Below, one piece after another: positions 28,220-36,425 of a DNA stretch of 39,998 nt. The position numbers and the translations under genes are program-made. Below the pieces are notes generated by a model, which searched no databases, was not told the DNA's origin, and saw only the letters and a program-made list of their open reading frames with translations. Within the stretch, counting starts at the first letter, position 1. Every line of letters begins with the position of its first letter. This stretch comes from Betaproteobacteria bacterium. Its GTDB lineage: Bacteria; Pseudomonadota; Gammaproteobacteria; Burkholderiales; Burkholderiaceae_E. Location of the stretch: the NCBI GenBank assembly GCA_018970865.1, contig JAGWVN010000024.1:1-39998 (forward strand), given 5' to 3'.

Positions 28220-28305
28220 CCACCCGATGGTGTCTGTGCCGGCCCCGGTGAGGTCGGCCCCGGGCGACACCCCACCTGACCCGTTCACCGGAGAGAAAGC
28301 CAGCC

Positions 28306-29601
28306 ATGCGGATTGCAGTGATCGGATCGGGTATCTCGGGACTGGCGGCCGCGCTGCGCCTGACGCCTTTCCACTCGGTCAGCCTGTTCGAGTCGCAGAA
28401 CCGCCTCGGCGGCCACGCCAACACCGTGGAAGTGAGCCTCGATGGCATCACGGCGCCGGTCGACACCGGCTTCCTGGTCTACAACCACCGCACCTACCCG
28501 CATCTGGTGCAGCTGTTCCACGACCTCGAGGTGCCCACCGCCGCCTCCGACATGTCGTTCTCGGTCTCGGTGCGGCCGCAGGATTTCGAGTGGTGCGGAT
28601 CGAGCCTGTCCTCGGTCTTCGCGCAGCCGGCCAACGCCCTGCGGCCCGACTTCTGGCGGATGCTGCGCGACATCGGACGATTCAACCGCGAGGCCACGCG
28701 GCTCGCCACCCTGGCCGACCAGGGCGGGCAGCCCGCGGCCCTGACGATGCCGCTGGGCGAGTTCCTGGAGCGCAACGGCTACAGCCATGCCTTCCGCGAC
28801 GGCTACCTGCTGCCGATGGCGGCGGCGATCTGGTCGTGCCCGATGAGCACCATGGCGGCCTTCCCGATGGGCAGCTTCGCGCGCTTCTTCCACAACCACG
28901 GGCTGCTGCAGATCACCGACCGGCCGCAGTGGTACACGGTGCGCGGCGGGTCCAGGGAGTATGTGCGCCGGATCCGCGAGCGCCTCGAGGATGTGCGGTC
29001 CGGCGAGGCCGTCACCGCGGTGCGTCGCCTGGGTGCCGAAGGCGGCGCGGGCGTGGCGGTGAGCACGGCGCGCGGCACCGAGCATTTCGATCAGGTGTTG
29101 CTTGCCTGCCACAGCGATCAGGCGCTGGCCCTGCTGAGCGACGTGCGGACTGACGAGCGCGACATCCTCGCGGCGATCCCCTACCAGCCCAACCAGGCCT
29201 GGCTGCACACCGATCTGTCGCTGATGCCGCGCCGGCGCCGCGCCTGGGCCGCCTGGAACTACCTCAGCGACGGCGACACCCGATCGCCGCAGGTGTCGGT
29301 GACCTACTGGCTCAACCGCCTGCAGCCGCTGCCCTTTCAGCGGCCGGTGCTGCTCAGCCTCAATCCCCTGACCGAGCCCGCGCCCGACAGCGTGATCGCC
29401 CGGCTGGACTACGAACACCCGATCTTCGACCAGGCGGCCGTGGCCGCCCAGGCCCGGCTGTCGGGCCTGCAGGGTGCCCGCAGCACCTGGTTTGCCGGCG
29501 CCTGGACCGGCTACGGATTCCACGAGGACGGGCTGCGCTCCGGCCTGGCGGTGGCCGAGAAGCTGCTGCAGCTGCCGCGGGTCGACCGGACGGCGGCATG
29601 A
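28306..29601 (+). CDS. FAD-dependent amine-oxidase-like protein (fatty-acid modifying flavoprotein candidate)
   Basis: The 431-residue protein has an N-terminal dinucleotide-binding motif GSGISG (7-12) followed by the E39-like acidic end of strand 2 and GGHANTVEV. The flavin amine-oxidase C-terminal motif appears as WFAGAWTGYGFHEDGLRSGL. There is no signal peptide. Homologs are found beside cyclopropane-synthase-like genes in LitR clusters. A similar flavoprotein is in the R. sphaeroides singlet-oxygen/furan-fatty-acid locus, where flavin and methyltransferase proteins act on acyl chains of phospholipids. I infer lipid desaturation or oxidation, not amine oxidation. It overlaps the next gene by ATGA. 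Confidence 0.85.
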   Translation: MRIAVIGSGISGLAAALRLTPFHSVSLFESQNRLGGHANTVEVSLDGITAPVDTGFLVYNHRTYPHLVQLFHDLEVPTAASDMSFSVSVRPQDFEWCGSSLSSVFAQPANALRPDFWRMLRDIGRFNREATRLATLADQGGQPAALTMPLGEFLERNGYSHAFRDGYLLPMAAAIWSCPMSTMAAFPMGSFARFFHNHGLLQITDRPQWYTVRGGSREYVRRIRERLEDVRSGEAVTAVRRLGAEGGAGVAVSTARGTEHFDQVLLACHSDQALALLSDVRTDERDILAAIPYQPNQAWLHTDLSLMPRRRRAWAAWNYLSDGDTRSPQVSVTYWLNRLQPLPFQRPVLLSLNPLTEPAPDSVIARLDYEHPIFDQAAVAAQARLSGLQGARSTWFAGAWTGYGFHEDGLRSGLAVAEKLLQLPRVDRTAA

Positions 29602-30410
29602 TCATCGCGAAGGCCCGGCGCGCGCTCGACGCGCTCGCCCAGGCTGGCTGGCAGCTGGCGTTCGGCGAGGTCATCCACCGGCGGCTGCGGCCAGCCGCGC
29701 ATGCCTTCCGCTACCCTGCCTTCCATGTGCGCGCGCCCGCGCACCGGTTCGACGGCCAGCCCCAGGGCAACTGGCTCTTCGGGGTCAACCGACGCGCGCT
29801 GCTCAGCCTGCGCGAGTCGGACCACGGCGACGGCCAGCCTGCGGTCATGCCCTGGCTGCACGGGCTGCTGGCGCAGGCCGGCGTCACCGCCGACGGGCCG
29901 GTGTGGCTGGACGCCTTTCCGCGGGTGCTGGGTTACGCCTTCAAGCCGGTGAGCTTCTGGTTCTGCCACCGCGCAGACGGCGCGCTGACGGCCATCGTGG
30001 CCGAGGTGAACAACACCTTCGGTGAACGGCACTGCTACCTGCTCACCGGCCAGCCGGACGCGCCGCTGGGCGCCGGCCGCACGCTGCAGGCGCGGAAGGT
30101 CTTCCATGTCTCGCCCTTCTGCGATGTGGCGGGCAGCTACCGCTTCCGCTTCATGACCGCCGGCAGCCGCAGCGTGGCGCGGGTGGAGCACCATGACGAT
30201 GAGGGCCCGCTCCTGCTGACCAGCCTGTCGGGCGAGCATCAGCCGCTGGGCGTGCGCAGCAGCCTGCGGGCGCTGACCGCCCACCCGCTGTTCACGCTCG
30301 GCGTGATCGCCCGCATCCACTGGCAGGCGGCGCTGCTGCTGGCGCGACGCGTGCCCTTTCGAACCAAGCCCGCGCCACCTGCGCACTTCGTGACCCGCGG
30401 ATCGCCATGA
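29598..30410 (+). CDS. DUF1365 family protein
   Basis: The 270-residue protein is recognised by HRRLRPAAHAFRYPAFH near the N-terminus, YAFKPVSFWFCH in the middle, and AEVNNTFGERHCYLL, all typical of DUF1365. The reaction is unknown. The gene is almost always next to the flavoprotein and the cyclopropane-synthase-like gene, which points to the same lipid pathway. Start and stop overlap both neighbours by 4 nt (ATGA at each end). Many aromatic and His residues could form a metal or haem site, but none is proven. Confidence 0.88.
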   Translation: MIIAKARRALDALAQAGWQLAFGEVIHRRLRPAAHAFRYPAFHVRAPAHRFDGQPQGNWLFGVNRRALLSLRESDHGDGQPAVMPWLHGLLAQAGVTADGPVWLDAFPRVLGYAFKPVSFWFCHRADGALTAIVAEVNNTFGERHCYLLTGQPDAPLGAGRTLQARKVFHVSPFCDVAGSYRFRFMTAGSRSVARVEHHDDEGPLLLTSLSGEHQPLGVRSSLRALTAHPLFTLGVIARIHWQAALLLARRVPFRTKPAPPAHFVTRGSP

Positions 30411-31675
30411 CCGGAGCCACCACTTCTGCCGACCGCACGCCGCACACCGCGCCCACCGGGGCCGCGGCCGAGATCCGCCTGCCCGACTCGGTGCCCCGGA
30501 CGGCGAGACCGCTGCTGCGCATGCTCGGCCGCCTTGCCCACGGCCGCTTGCTGCTGACCCTGCCCGGCGGGGAGACCCTGGCCTTCGGCGCGGGCGATCC
30601 GGCGGTGCCGCTGCGGCTGAACAGCTGGAAGCCGCTGACCGCGGCGCTGGCGCGGGGCGATGTGGGCTTTGCCGAGACCTGGATCGATGGCGACTGGCAC
30701 TGCGAGCGGCTGATCGATGTGCTCGACCTGGTGCTGGTCAATCGCGCCGCGCTCGAGGCCGCGATCTACGGCAACGGATTCGCCAGGCTGATCGACCGGC
30801 TTCGACACCTGATCAAGCACAACAGCCGGCGCGGCGCGCGGCGCAACATCGAGGCCCATTACGACCTCGGCAACGCCTTCTACCGGTTGTGGCTGGATGA
30901 CACCATGACCTACTCCAGCGCGCTCTTCGGCGGCGAGGCCGAGCTGCCGCTGGCGCAGGCGCAGGCGGCCAAGTACCGGCGCATCCTCGACCAGCTCGGG
31001 CTGCCGGCCGGCGCCGGCGTGCTCGAGATCGGCTGCGGCTGGGGCGGTTTCGCCGAGCAGGCCGCCCGCGACGGGCTGCGCGTGAAGGGCCTGACCCTGT
31101 CGCGCGAGCAGCTCGCCTTCGCCAACCGGCGGCTGGCCGAGGCCGGGCTCGACGGCCGGGCGGGCTGCGTGCTGCAGGACTATCGCGACGAGCGCCAGCG
31201 CCACGACGGCATCGTGTCGATCGAGATGTTCGAGGCGGTGGGCGAGCGCTACTGGCCGCGCTACTTCGAGACCCTGGCGCGCTGCCTCGCGCCGGGCGGC
31301 CGCGCGGTGGTGCAGACCATCGTCATCGACGACCGGCTGTTCGAGCGCTACCGCCGTGGCACCGACTTCATCCAGCAGTTCGTGTTCCCGGGCGGCATGC
31401 TGCCCTCGCCCGCGGTCTTCGAGGCGCAGGCGCGGCGCGCCGGCCTGCGGGTGCTCGACCGGTTCGCCTTCGGCCAGGACTACGCGCGCACCCTGGCGCA
31501 ATGGCGCGAGACCTTCATGAAGCGGCTCGACGCGGTTCGCGGGCAGGGATTCGACGAGCGATTCATCCGCACCTGGGAGTTCTATCTCGCCTACTGCGAG
31601 ACGGCTTTCCGGCACCGCAGCACCGATGTCATCCAGTTCACCCTCGGCCATGCCGAGGGCGGGAGCGCGCGATGA
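30407..31675 (+). CDS. Cyclopropane-fatty-acid-synthase-like SAM-dependent lipid methyltransferase
   Basis: The 422-residue protein has the CFA-synthase architecture: an N-terminal lipid-binding part, HYDLGNAFYRLWLDDTMTYS (151-170), the SAM-binding motif EIGCGWGG (207-214), FEAVGERYW (275-283) and a C-terminal YCETAFRHRSTD stretch. The bicarbonate-site Glu is present, but the FEHVG motif of classical CFA synthase reads FEAVG. This variant occurs in homologs of LitR and singlet-oxygen clusters, where the enzyme may methylate an unsaturated acyl chain rather than close a cyclopropane. It acts on phospholipids at the inner membrane. It overlaps both neighbours. Confidence 0.88.
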   Translation: MTGATTSADRTPHTAPTGAAAEIRLPDSVPRTARPLLRMLGRLAHGRLLLTLPGGETLAFGAGDPAVPLRLNSWKPLTAALARGDVGFAETWIDGDWHCERLIDVLDLVLVNRAALEAAIYGNGFARLIDRLRHLIKHNSRRGARRNIEAHYDLGNAFYRLWLDDTMTYSSALFGGEAELPLAQAQAAKYRRILDQLGLPAGAGVLEIGCGWGGFAEQAARDGLRVKGLTLSREQLAFANRRLAEAGLDGRAGCVLQDYRDERQRHDGIVSIEMFEAVGERYWPRYFETLARCLAPGGRAVVQTIVIDDRLFERYRRGTDFIQQFVFPGGMLPSPAVFEAQARRAGLRVLDRFAFGQDYARTLAQWRETFMKRLDAVRGQGFDERFIRTWEFYLAYCETAFRHRSTDVIQFTLGHAEGGSAR

Positions 31676-32316
31676 GCCGCGCGACGCGAGCCGCGCTGGC
31701 GGGGCTGCTGGGCGCGCTGGCGCTGGGTGCGGCCGCGCCGGCGGGCGCCAGCGCCGAGGCTGCCGCGGGCCAGGCCGGCAGCGCCGCGACGGCCGGCACG
31801 GCCAGCGCCGGCGCCCCGGGCGCGGTCACCGACCTCCTGCGCCAGCCCCGGGTGGCCGGCGAGGGCCGGCTGCGCTGGTTCGGACTGCAGATCTACGACG
31901 CGCGCCTGTTCGTGACGCCCGACGGGGTCGACATCGAGCGCTGGACGCGCACCCCCTTCGCGCTCGAGCTGCGCTACGCCCGCAAGCTGCTCGGTGAAGA
32001 CATCGCGCAGGCGAGCCTGAAGGAGATGGCGCGCATGGGCTTCGGCACCGAGGCGCAGCGCGCCGGCTGGCTCGACACCATGCGCCGGCTGTTCCCGGAT
32101 GTGAGCGCCGGCGACCGCCTCACCGGCGTGCATCTGCCCGAGGGCCGCGCGGTCTTCTATCGCAACGACACCCGCATCGGCCGGGTCGAGGACCGTCAGT
32201 TCGTCGAGGCCTTCTTCGCGATCTGGCTCGATCCGCGCACCGTGGCGCCCGATCTGCGCCGCTCCCTCCTCGCCGATCCGGCCGCGGCGGCGCGCGCCGG
32301 CGCGTCACCGCGATGA
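31672..32316 (+). CDS. Exported chalcone-isomerase-like protein
   Basis: The 214-residue protein has a signal peptide (about 1-28, with a hydrophobic LAGLLGALALGAAAPAGA core), an Ala/Gly-rich linker, then a chalcone-isomerase-like domain from about residue 58: GEGRLRWFGLQIYDARLFVT is the family signature, with LELRYARKLLGEDIAQ following. Bacterial members of this family probably bind fatty acids or similar ligands in the periplasm rather than flavonoids. ATGA overlaps on both sides place it firmly inside the lipid operon. Upstream in-frame reading overlaps the methyltransferase and was rejected. Confidence 0.85.
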   Translation: MSRATRAALAGLLGALALGAAAPAGASAEAAAGQAGSAATAGTASAGAPGAVTDLLRQPRVAGEGRLRWFGLQIYDARLFVTPDGVDIERWTRTPFALELRYARKLLGEDIAQASLKEMARMGFGTEAQRAGWLDTMRRLFPDVSAGDRLTGVHLPEGRAVFYRNDTRIGRVEDRQFVEAFFAIWLDPRTVAPDLRRSLLADPAAAARAGASPR

Positions 32317-33611
32317 ACCGGGTCGGCGCGCTGCCGCTGCGCCGCCTCGCCGCCTACGGCGCGCTGCGGGCGCCGCTCGCGCTGGTCGAGCTGCCGGTGT
32401 TCGTCATGGTGCCGGCCTTCTACGGCGCCGGCCTGGGGCTGGACATCGCGCTGGTTGGGGCAGTGCTGTTCGGCATGCGCCTGCTCGACGCCCTGATCGA
32501 TCCGCTGATCGGCGCGCGCATCGATGGCGACCGGGTGCGGGGCCGTCGCGACGAGCGGCGCTGGATCCAGCTCGCGCTGCCGGTGCTGGCCCTGGGCTTC
32601 GGCGCGATGTTCCTGCCGCCGGTGCAGGGCGCGGCCGCCGCGGTGTGGCTCGCGCTGACCTCCGGCATCACCTATGTGGCCTACTCGGCGGTGTCGATCG
32701 CCTACCAGGCCTGGGGCGCGGGCCTCGCCGACACCGCCTCGCAGCGGGCGCGGGTGACCGCGGTGCGGGAAGGCTTCGGGCTGGCGGGCGTGCTGGCCGC
32801 CTCCGGGCTGATGGCACCGGCCATGGCGCCCTGGCTGATCGCGGCCTTCCTGAGCCTGGCGGCGCTGGCCGCCTGGCTGATGCGCGCCGCCCCCGCCCCT
32901 CGGCCCGCGCCATCGCTCGCCCCGGGCGATCGCCGGGTGTGGCAGGGCTGGCGGGAGGTGCTCGGCAACCAGGGATTCCGGTGGCTGCTGGCCGCGTTCA
33001 TGATCAATGGCGTGGCCACGGCCATCCCGGCCACCCTGGTGCTCTTCTTCACCCAGGATGTGCTTGGCGCGAGCGAGACCGAGACCTCGGTGCTGCTCGG
33101 CACCTACTTCCTGGCCGGCGCCCTCGGCATGCCGCTGTGGATCGCCGCCTCGCGCCGGCTCGGGCTTCGCAATGCCTGGCTGGTCGGGATGTCGTTCTCG
33201 GTGCTCGCCTTCCTGTGGGCGCTCAGCCTGGGCCGCGGCGATCTGATCGCCTTCGGTCTGGTCTGCGCGATGACCGGCCTGGCCCTGGGCAGCGACCTGG
33301 TGATGCCCAGCGCCCTGCTCGCCGCGCTGATCGACGGCGCCGGCCATGGCGGTCGCCGCGAGGGCGCCTACTTCGGCCTGTGGAATCTGGCGACCAAGCT
33401 CAACCTGGCGATCGCGGCCGGCCTGGCCCTGCCGCTGCTGTCCCTGCTGGGCTACCTGCCCGGTCAGCCGGGCGGCGGCCTCGCCCTGTCGATGACCTAC
33501 GCGGCGCTGCCCTGCGCCCTGAAACTGCTGGCCGGCGTGATCGTGCTGATCGCGCCGCTGCCCGATGCCGCCCTGCGCGACGCCACCCCGGAAGCGACTG
33601 CCCTGCCATGA
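32313..33611 (+). CDS. GPH/MFS-type membrane transporter
   Basis: The 432-residue protein has about twelve hydrophobic segments and the GPH-family signature RLLDALIDPLIGARIDG at about 50-66, as in melibiose-type sodium-sugar symporters. Homologs with the same neighbours occur in the R. sphaeroides singlet-oxygen regulon. The substrate is unknown, and moving a lipid product or precursor is possible. It overlaps the chalcone-isomerase-like gene and the DUF3833 gene by 4 nt each. Confidence 0.88.
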   Translation: MNRVGALPLRRLAAYGALRAPLALVELPVFVMVPAFYGAGLGLDIALVGAVLFGMRLLDALIDPLIGARIDGDRVRGRRDERRWIQLALPVLALGFGAMFLPPVQGAAAAVWLALTSGITYVAYSAVSIAYQAWGAGLADTASQRARVTAVREGFGLAGVLAASGLMAPAMAPWLIAAFLSLAALAAWLMRAAPAPRPAPSLAPGDRRVWQGWREVLGNQGFRWLLAAFMINGVATAIPATLVLFFTQDVLGASETETSVLLGTYFLAGALGMPLWIAASRRLGLRNAWLVGMSFSVLAFLWALSLGRGDLIAFGLVCAMTGLALGSDLVMPSALLAALIDGAGHGGRREGAYFGLWNLATKLNLAIAAGLALPLLSLLGYLPGQPGGGLALSMTYAALPCALKLLAGVIVLIAPLPDAALRDATPEATALP

Positions 33612-34159
33612 CTGCCACCTCCCTCACCCGTCGACGCGCCCTGCTGGCCGGGCTCGCCCTGCCGGCGGCGGCCCTGCCTGGCTGCGCCAGCCTCGACCCC
33701 GCCGAATACGCGGATCAGAAACCGGTGCTCGACCTGACCCGCTACTTCGACGGCATGATCGACGGCTGGGGCATGGTGCAGGATCGCGGCGGCAAGGTGC
33801 TGCGCCGATTCACCGTCGTCATCCAGGCCGGCTGGCGCGGCGACACCGGCACGCTGGACGAGGCCTTCGTGTGGTCCGACGGCGAGCGCCAGCGGCGGGT
33901 CTGGACCCTGCAGCGCCGTCAGGCCGGCAGCTACACCGGCACCGCCGCCGATGTGGTCGGCGAGGCCACCGGCACCGCCCGCGGCAACGCGCTGAACTGG
34001 CGCTACACCATGGCCCTGCCGGTCTCGGGTCGCACCTGGCATGTCGACTTCGACGACTGGATGTTCCTGGTCGATGACCGGGTGCTGCTCAACCGGGCCA
34101 CCATGAGCAAGTTCGGCGTGCGGCTGGGCGAGGTCACCCTCTCCATGACGCGTCGCTGA
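33608..34159 (+). CDS. DUF3833 family lipoprotein
   Basis: The 183-residue protein has a twin-arginine-like N-terminus (TRRRALLAG) and a candidate lipobox ALPGC with C26 as the lipidated residue. The mature part shows the DUF3833 pattern: LTRYFDGMIDGWGMVQDRGG, a run of beta strands and WHVDFDDWMFLVDDRVLLNR. No activity is known. It resembles a lipocalin-like barrel that could carry a lipid across the periplasm; this is inference. Its ATG overlaps the transporter stop. Confidence 0.87.
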   Translation: MTATSLTRRRALLAGLALPAAALPGCASLDPAEYADQKPVLDLTRYFDGMIDGWGMVQDRGGKVLRRFTVVIQAGWRGDTGTLDEAFVWSDGERQRRVWTLQRRQAGSYTGTAADVVGEATGTARGNALNWRYTMALPVSGRTWHVDFDDWMFLVDDRVLLNRATMSKFGVRLGEVTLSMTRR

Positions 34160-34166
34160 GGCCGCC

Positions 34167-34988
34167 GTGTTCAGCCCCCTGAACCCCCGCATCACCCGCT
34201 GGCAGGGCCACCGGGTGTGGATCGTCGGCGCCTCCAGCGGCATCGGCGCGGCGCTGGCCCGCGAGCTGCTGGCCCGTGGCGCGCGGGTGGCGCTGTCGGC
34301 CCGCCGCGAGGAGCCGCTGCGCGAGCTGGCCGGCGCCGCGCTCGCTGAAGGTCGGGCGCTGGTGCAGCCGGTCGATGTGCTCGATGCCGCGGCGGTGCGT
34401 GTCGCGCACCAGGCCGTGCTGGAGCAGTGGCAGGGCATCGATCTGGTGGTCTGGGTGGCCGGCACCTACCAGTCGATGCGGGCCTTCGACTTCGATCTCG
34501 CCGCGGCGAAGCGGATCATGCAGGTCAATGTCGACGGGCTGCTCAACGGCCTGGCCTGCGTGCTGCCGATGCTGATCAGCCAGCGCGCCGGCGCGATCGG
34601 CATCGTCTCGAGCGTGGCCGGCTACGGCGGCCTGCCGCGGGCGCTGGTCTACGGTCCGAGCAAGGCGGCCCTGAACAATCTCGCGCAGTCGCTCTATCTC
34701 GACCTGCATCCGCTCGGCGTGGGCGTGCACCTGATCAACCCGGGCTTCGTCGAAACCCCTCTCACCGACCTCAACGACTTCGAGATGCCGGCGCTCATGC
34801 CGGTGGAGGCGGCAGCCCGTCGCATGGTCGAAGGCTTCGAGCAGGGCCGCTTCGAGATCCACTTCCCGCGCCGCTTCACGCTGGCCCTGAAGCTGCTCTC
34901 GCTGCTGCCGCACCGGCTCTACTTCGCGCTGGTGGGGCGCATCACCGGCGCCCGCCCCGCGGCCAGCACCCAGACCGCCGCGCCGTGA
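34167..34988 (+). CDS. Short-chain dehydrogenase/reductase
   Basis: The 273-residue protein is a classical SDR: nucleotide-binding GASSGIG (21-27), N121, Ser at 148-149 and catalytic YxxxK (Y162, K166). The C-terminal RRFTLALKLLSLLPHRLYFA segment is hydrophobic and basic, suggesting contact with the membrane. It starts 7 nt after the DUF3833 gene and overlaps the next gene by GTGA. An SDR closes the same cluster in R. sphaeroides, so a step on a lipid-linked ketone or alcohol is plausible. Confidence 0.9.
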   Translation: MFSPLNPRITRWQGHRVWIVGASSGIGAALARELLARGARVALSARREEPLRELAGAALAEGRALVQPVDVLDAAAVRVAHQAVLEQWQGIDLVVWVAGTYQSMRAFDFDLAAAKRIMQVNVDGLLNGLACVLPMLISQRAGAIGIVSSVAGYGGLPRALVYGPSKAALNNLAQSLYLDLHPLGVGVHLINPGFVETPLTDLNDFEMPALMPVEAAARRMVEGFEQGRFEIHFPRRFTLALKLLSLLPHRLYFALVGRITGARPAASTQTAAP

Positions 34989-35422
34989 GACACGCGCATC
35001 AGCCCGCCGCGCTGCGCGCGGTGATCGATTTCTTCGAGGGGATCACGCCCGGACACGCCGCGCGGATCGGCGAGATCTATGCCGATGACGCCTGGTTCAA
35101 GGACCCGTTCAACGAGGTGACCGGCGCCGAGGCGATCGGCCGGATCTTCGCGCACATGTTCGTGCAGGTGCGCGAGCCGCGCTTCGTGGTGCACGACTGC
35201 GTCGGCGACGCGCGCGAGGCCTTCCTCACCTGGGACTTCGTGTTCCGGCGCGCCGGCGGCGAGCCGATGACCATCCGCGGCGCGAGCCACCTGCGGCTAG
35301 ACGAGACCGGCCGGATCCGCTGGCACCGCGACTACTGGGACACCGCCGAGGAGCTCTACGCCCGCCTGCCGGTGATCGGCGCGATCTTCCGGTGGCTGCG
35401 CCGCCAGGGGTCGGCCCGATGA
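34985..35422 (+). CDS. NTF2-like (SnoaL-type) protein
   Basis: The 145-residue protein has an NTF2-like fold: a first helix (LRAVIDFFEGI), AARIGEIYADDAWFKDPFNE, a middle helix and a beta sheet ending HLRLDETGRIRWHRDYWDT. Such cones act as small isomerases, cyclases or ligand pockets. The start is GTG at 34985, overlapping the SDR stop, and the coding frame makes no sense further upstream. It is the last gene of the eight-gene operon. The residues H, D and Y in RWHRDYWD may line the pocket. Confidence 0.85.
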   Translation: MRHAHQPAALRAVIDFFEGITPGHAARIGEIYADDAWFKDPFNEVTGAEAIGRIFAHMFVQVREPRFVVHDCVGDAREAFLTWDFVFRRAGGEPMTIRGASHLRLDETGRIRWHRDYWDTAEELYARLPVIGAIFRWLRRQGSAR

Positions 35423-35553
35423 GCGGCGATCGACCGGCCTGACATCGCCGGGCGTCGCGCGGCCGAGACGAAATCCATCCTCCGGCAAGCCGAAGGGCCA
35501 CCCGGCGCCGCGGCCCGGCGCTAGAATCCGGGGCTGACTCCCGGGACCGCGGA

Positions 35554-36396
35554 ATGCTTTACCCAGAACTGTTCAAGTCTTTCGAGCGCGTTCGGTGGAA
35601 CTTCGACACCGACATCCCCTGGGAGCGCTTCGACCCCGCGCTCCTCTCCGAGGAGCAGGCGCAGACCATCAAGATGAACGCCATCACCGAGTGGGCGGCG
35701 CTGCCGGCCACCGAGATGTTCCTGCGCGACAACCGCCACGACAGCGACTTCTCGGCCTTCATGTCGGTGTGGTTCTACGAAGAGCAGAAGCACGCACTGG
35801 TGCTCATGGAGTACCTGCGCCGCTTCCGGCCCGATCTGCTGCCCACCGAGCAGGAGCTGCACGCGGTGCGCTTCGAGTTCGACCCGGCGCCGGCGCTCGA
35901 GACCCTGATGCTGCACTTCTGCGGCGAGATCCGGCTCAACCACTGGTACCGCTGCGCGGCCGACTGGCACACCGAGCCGGTGATCAAGCACATCTACGAC
36001 ATCATCTCGCGCGACGAGGCCCGCCATGGCGGCGCCTATCTCCAGTACATGAAGCGGGCGATCGGTCAGTTCGGCGACAGCGCGCGCGCCGCCTTCGCCC
36101 GCATCGGCGTGCTCATGGCCAGCGCCAAGCGCACCGCCAAGGCGCTGCATCCCACCAATCTGCATGTGAACAGGGCGCTGTTCCCCAACGACACGGTGCA
36201 GAGCCGCCTGCCCGAGCCGGCCTGGCTCGAGCGCTGGCTCGACGAGCAGATCCGCTTCGACACCACCTGGGAAGGGCGGGTGATGGACCGCATCCTGCAC
36301 AACCTGTCGCTGCTGTTCGAGCGCAGCTTCAGCACCGTGCAGGATCTGAATCGCTACCGACGCGAACTCAACGGCCGGCTCGGGCAGGCAGCCTGA
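35554..36396 (+). CDS. Ferritin-like diiron protein related to acyl-ACP desaturases
   Basis: The 280-residue protein has the full set of diiron ligands in a four-helix order: E46; EEQKH (E76, E77, H80); E125 (in GEIRLNHWYR); DEARH (D154, E155, H158). The paired ExxH motifs match soluble acyl-ACP desaturases and related oxidases. No signal peptide or membrane helix is seen. It begins 131 nt after the lipid operon; a -10-like TAGAAT (35522-35527) lies just upstream without a good -35. A role in desaturating or oxygenating the same acyl chains is inferred. A rubrerythrin-like peroxide role is the alternative. Confidence 0.8.
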   Translation: MLYPELFKSFERVRWNFDTDIPWERFDPALLSEEQAQTIKMNAITEWAALPATEMFLRDNRHDSDFSAFMSVWFYEEQKHALVLMEYLRRFRPDLLPTEQELHAVRFEFDPAPALETLMLHFCGEIRLNHWYRCAADWHTEPVIKHIYDIISRDEARHGGAYLQYMKRAIGQFGDSARAAFARIGVLMASAKRTAKALHPTNLHVNRALFPNDTVQSRLPEPAWLERWLDEQIRFDTTWEGRVMDRILHNLSLLFERSFSTVQDLNRYRRELNGRLGQAA

Positions 36397-36425
36397 GCGC
36401 GCAGGGCGGGCGCCGCACAACCGGC

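Noticed and set aside
35423-35553. Strong promoter before the diiron protein gene
   Set aside because: There is only a -10-like TAGAAT and no acceptable -35 at 16-18 bp, so it was kept as a remark in the gene entry.
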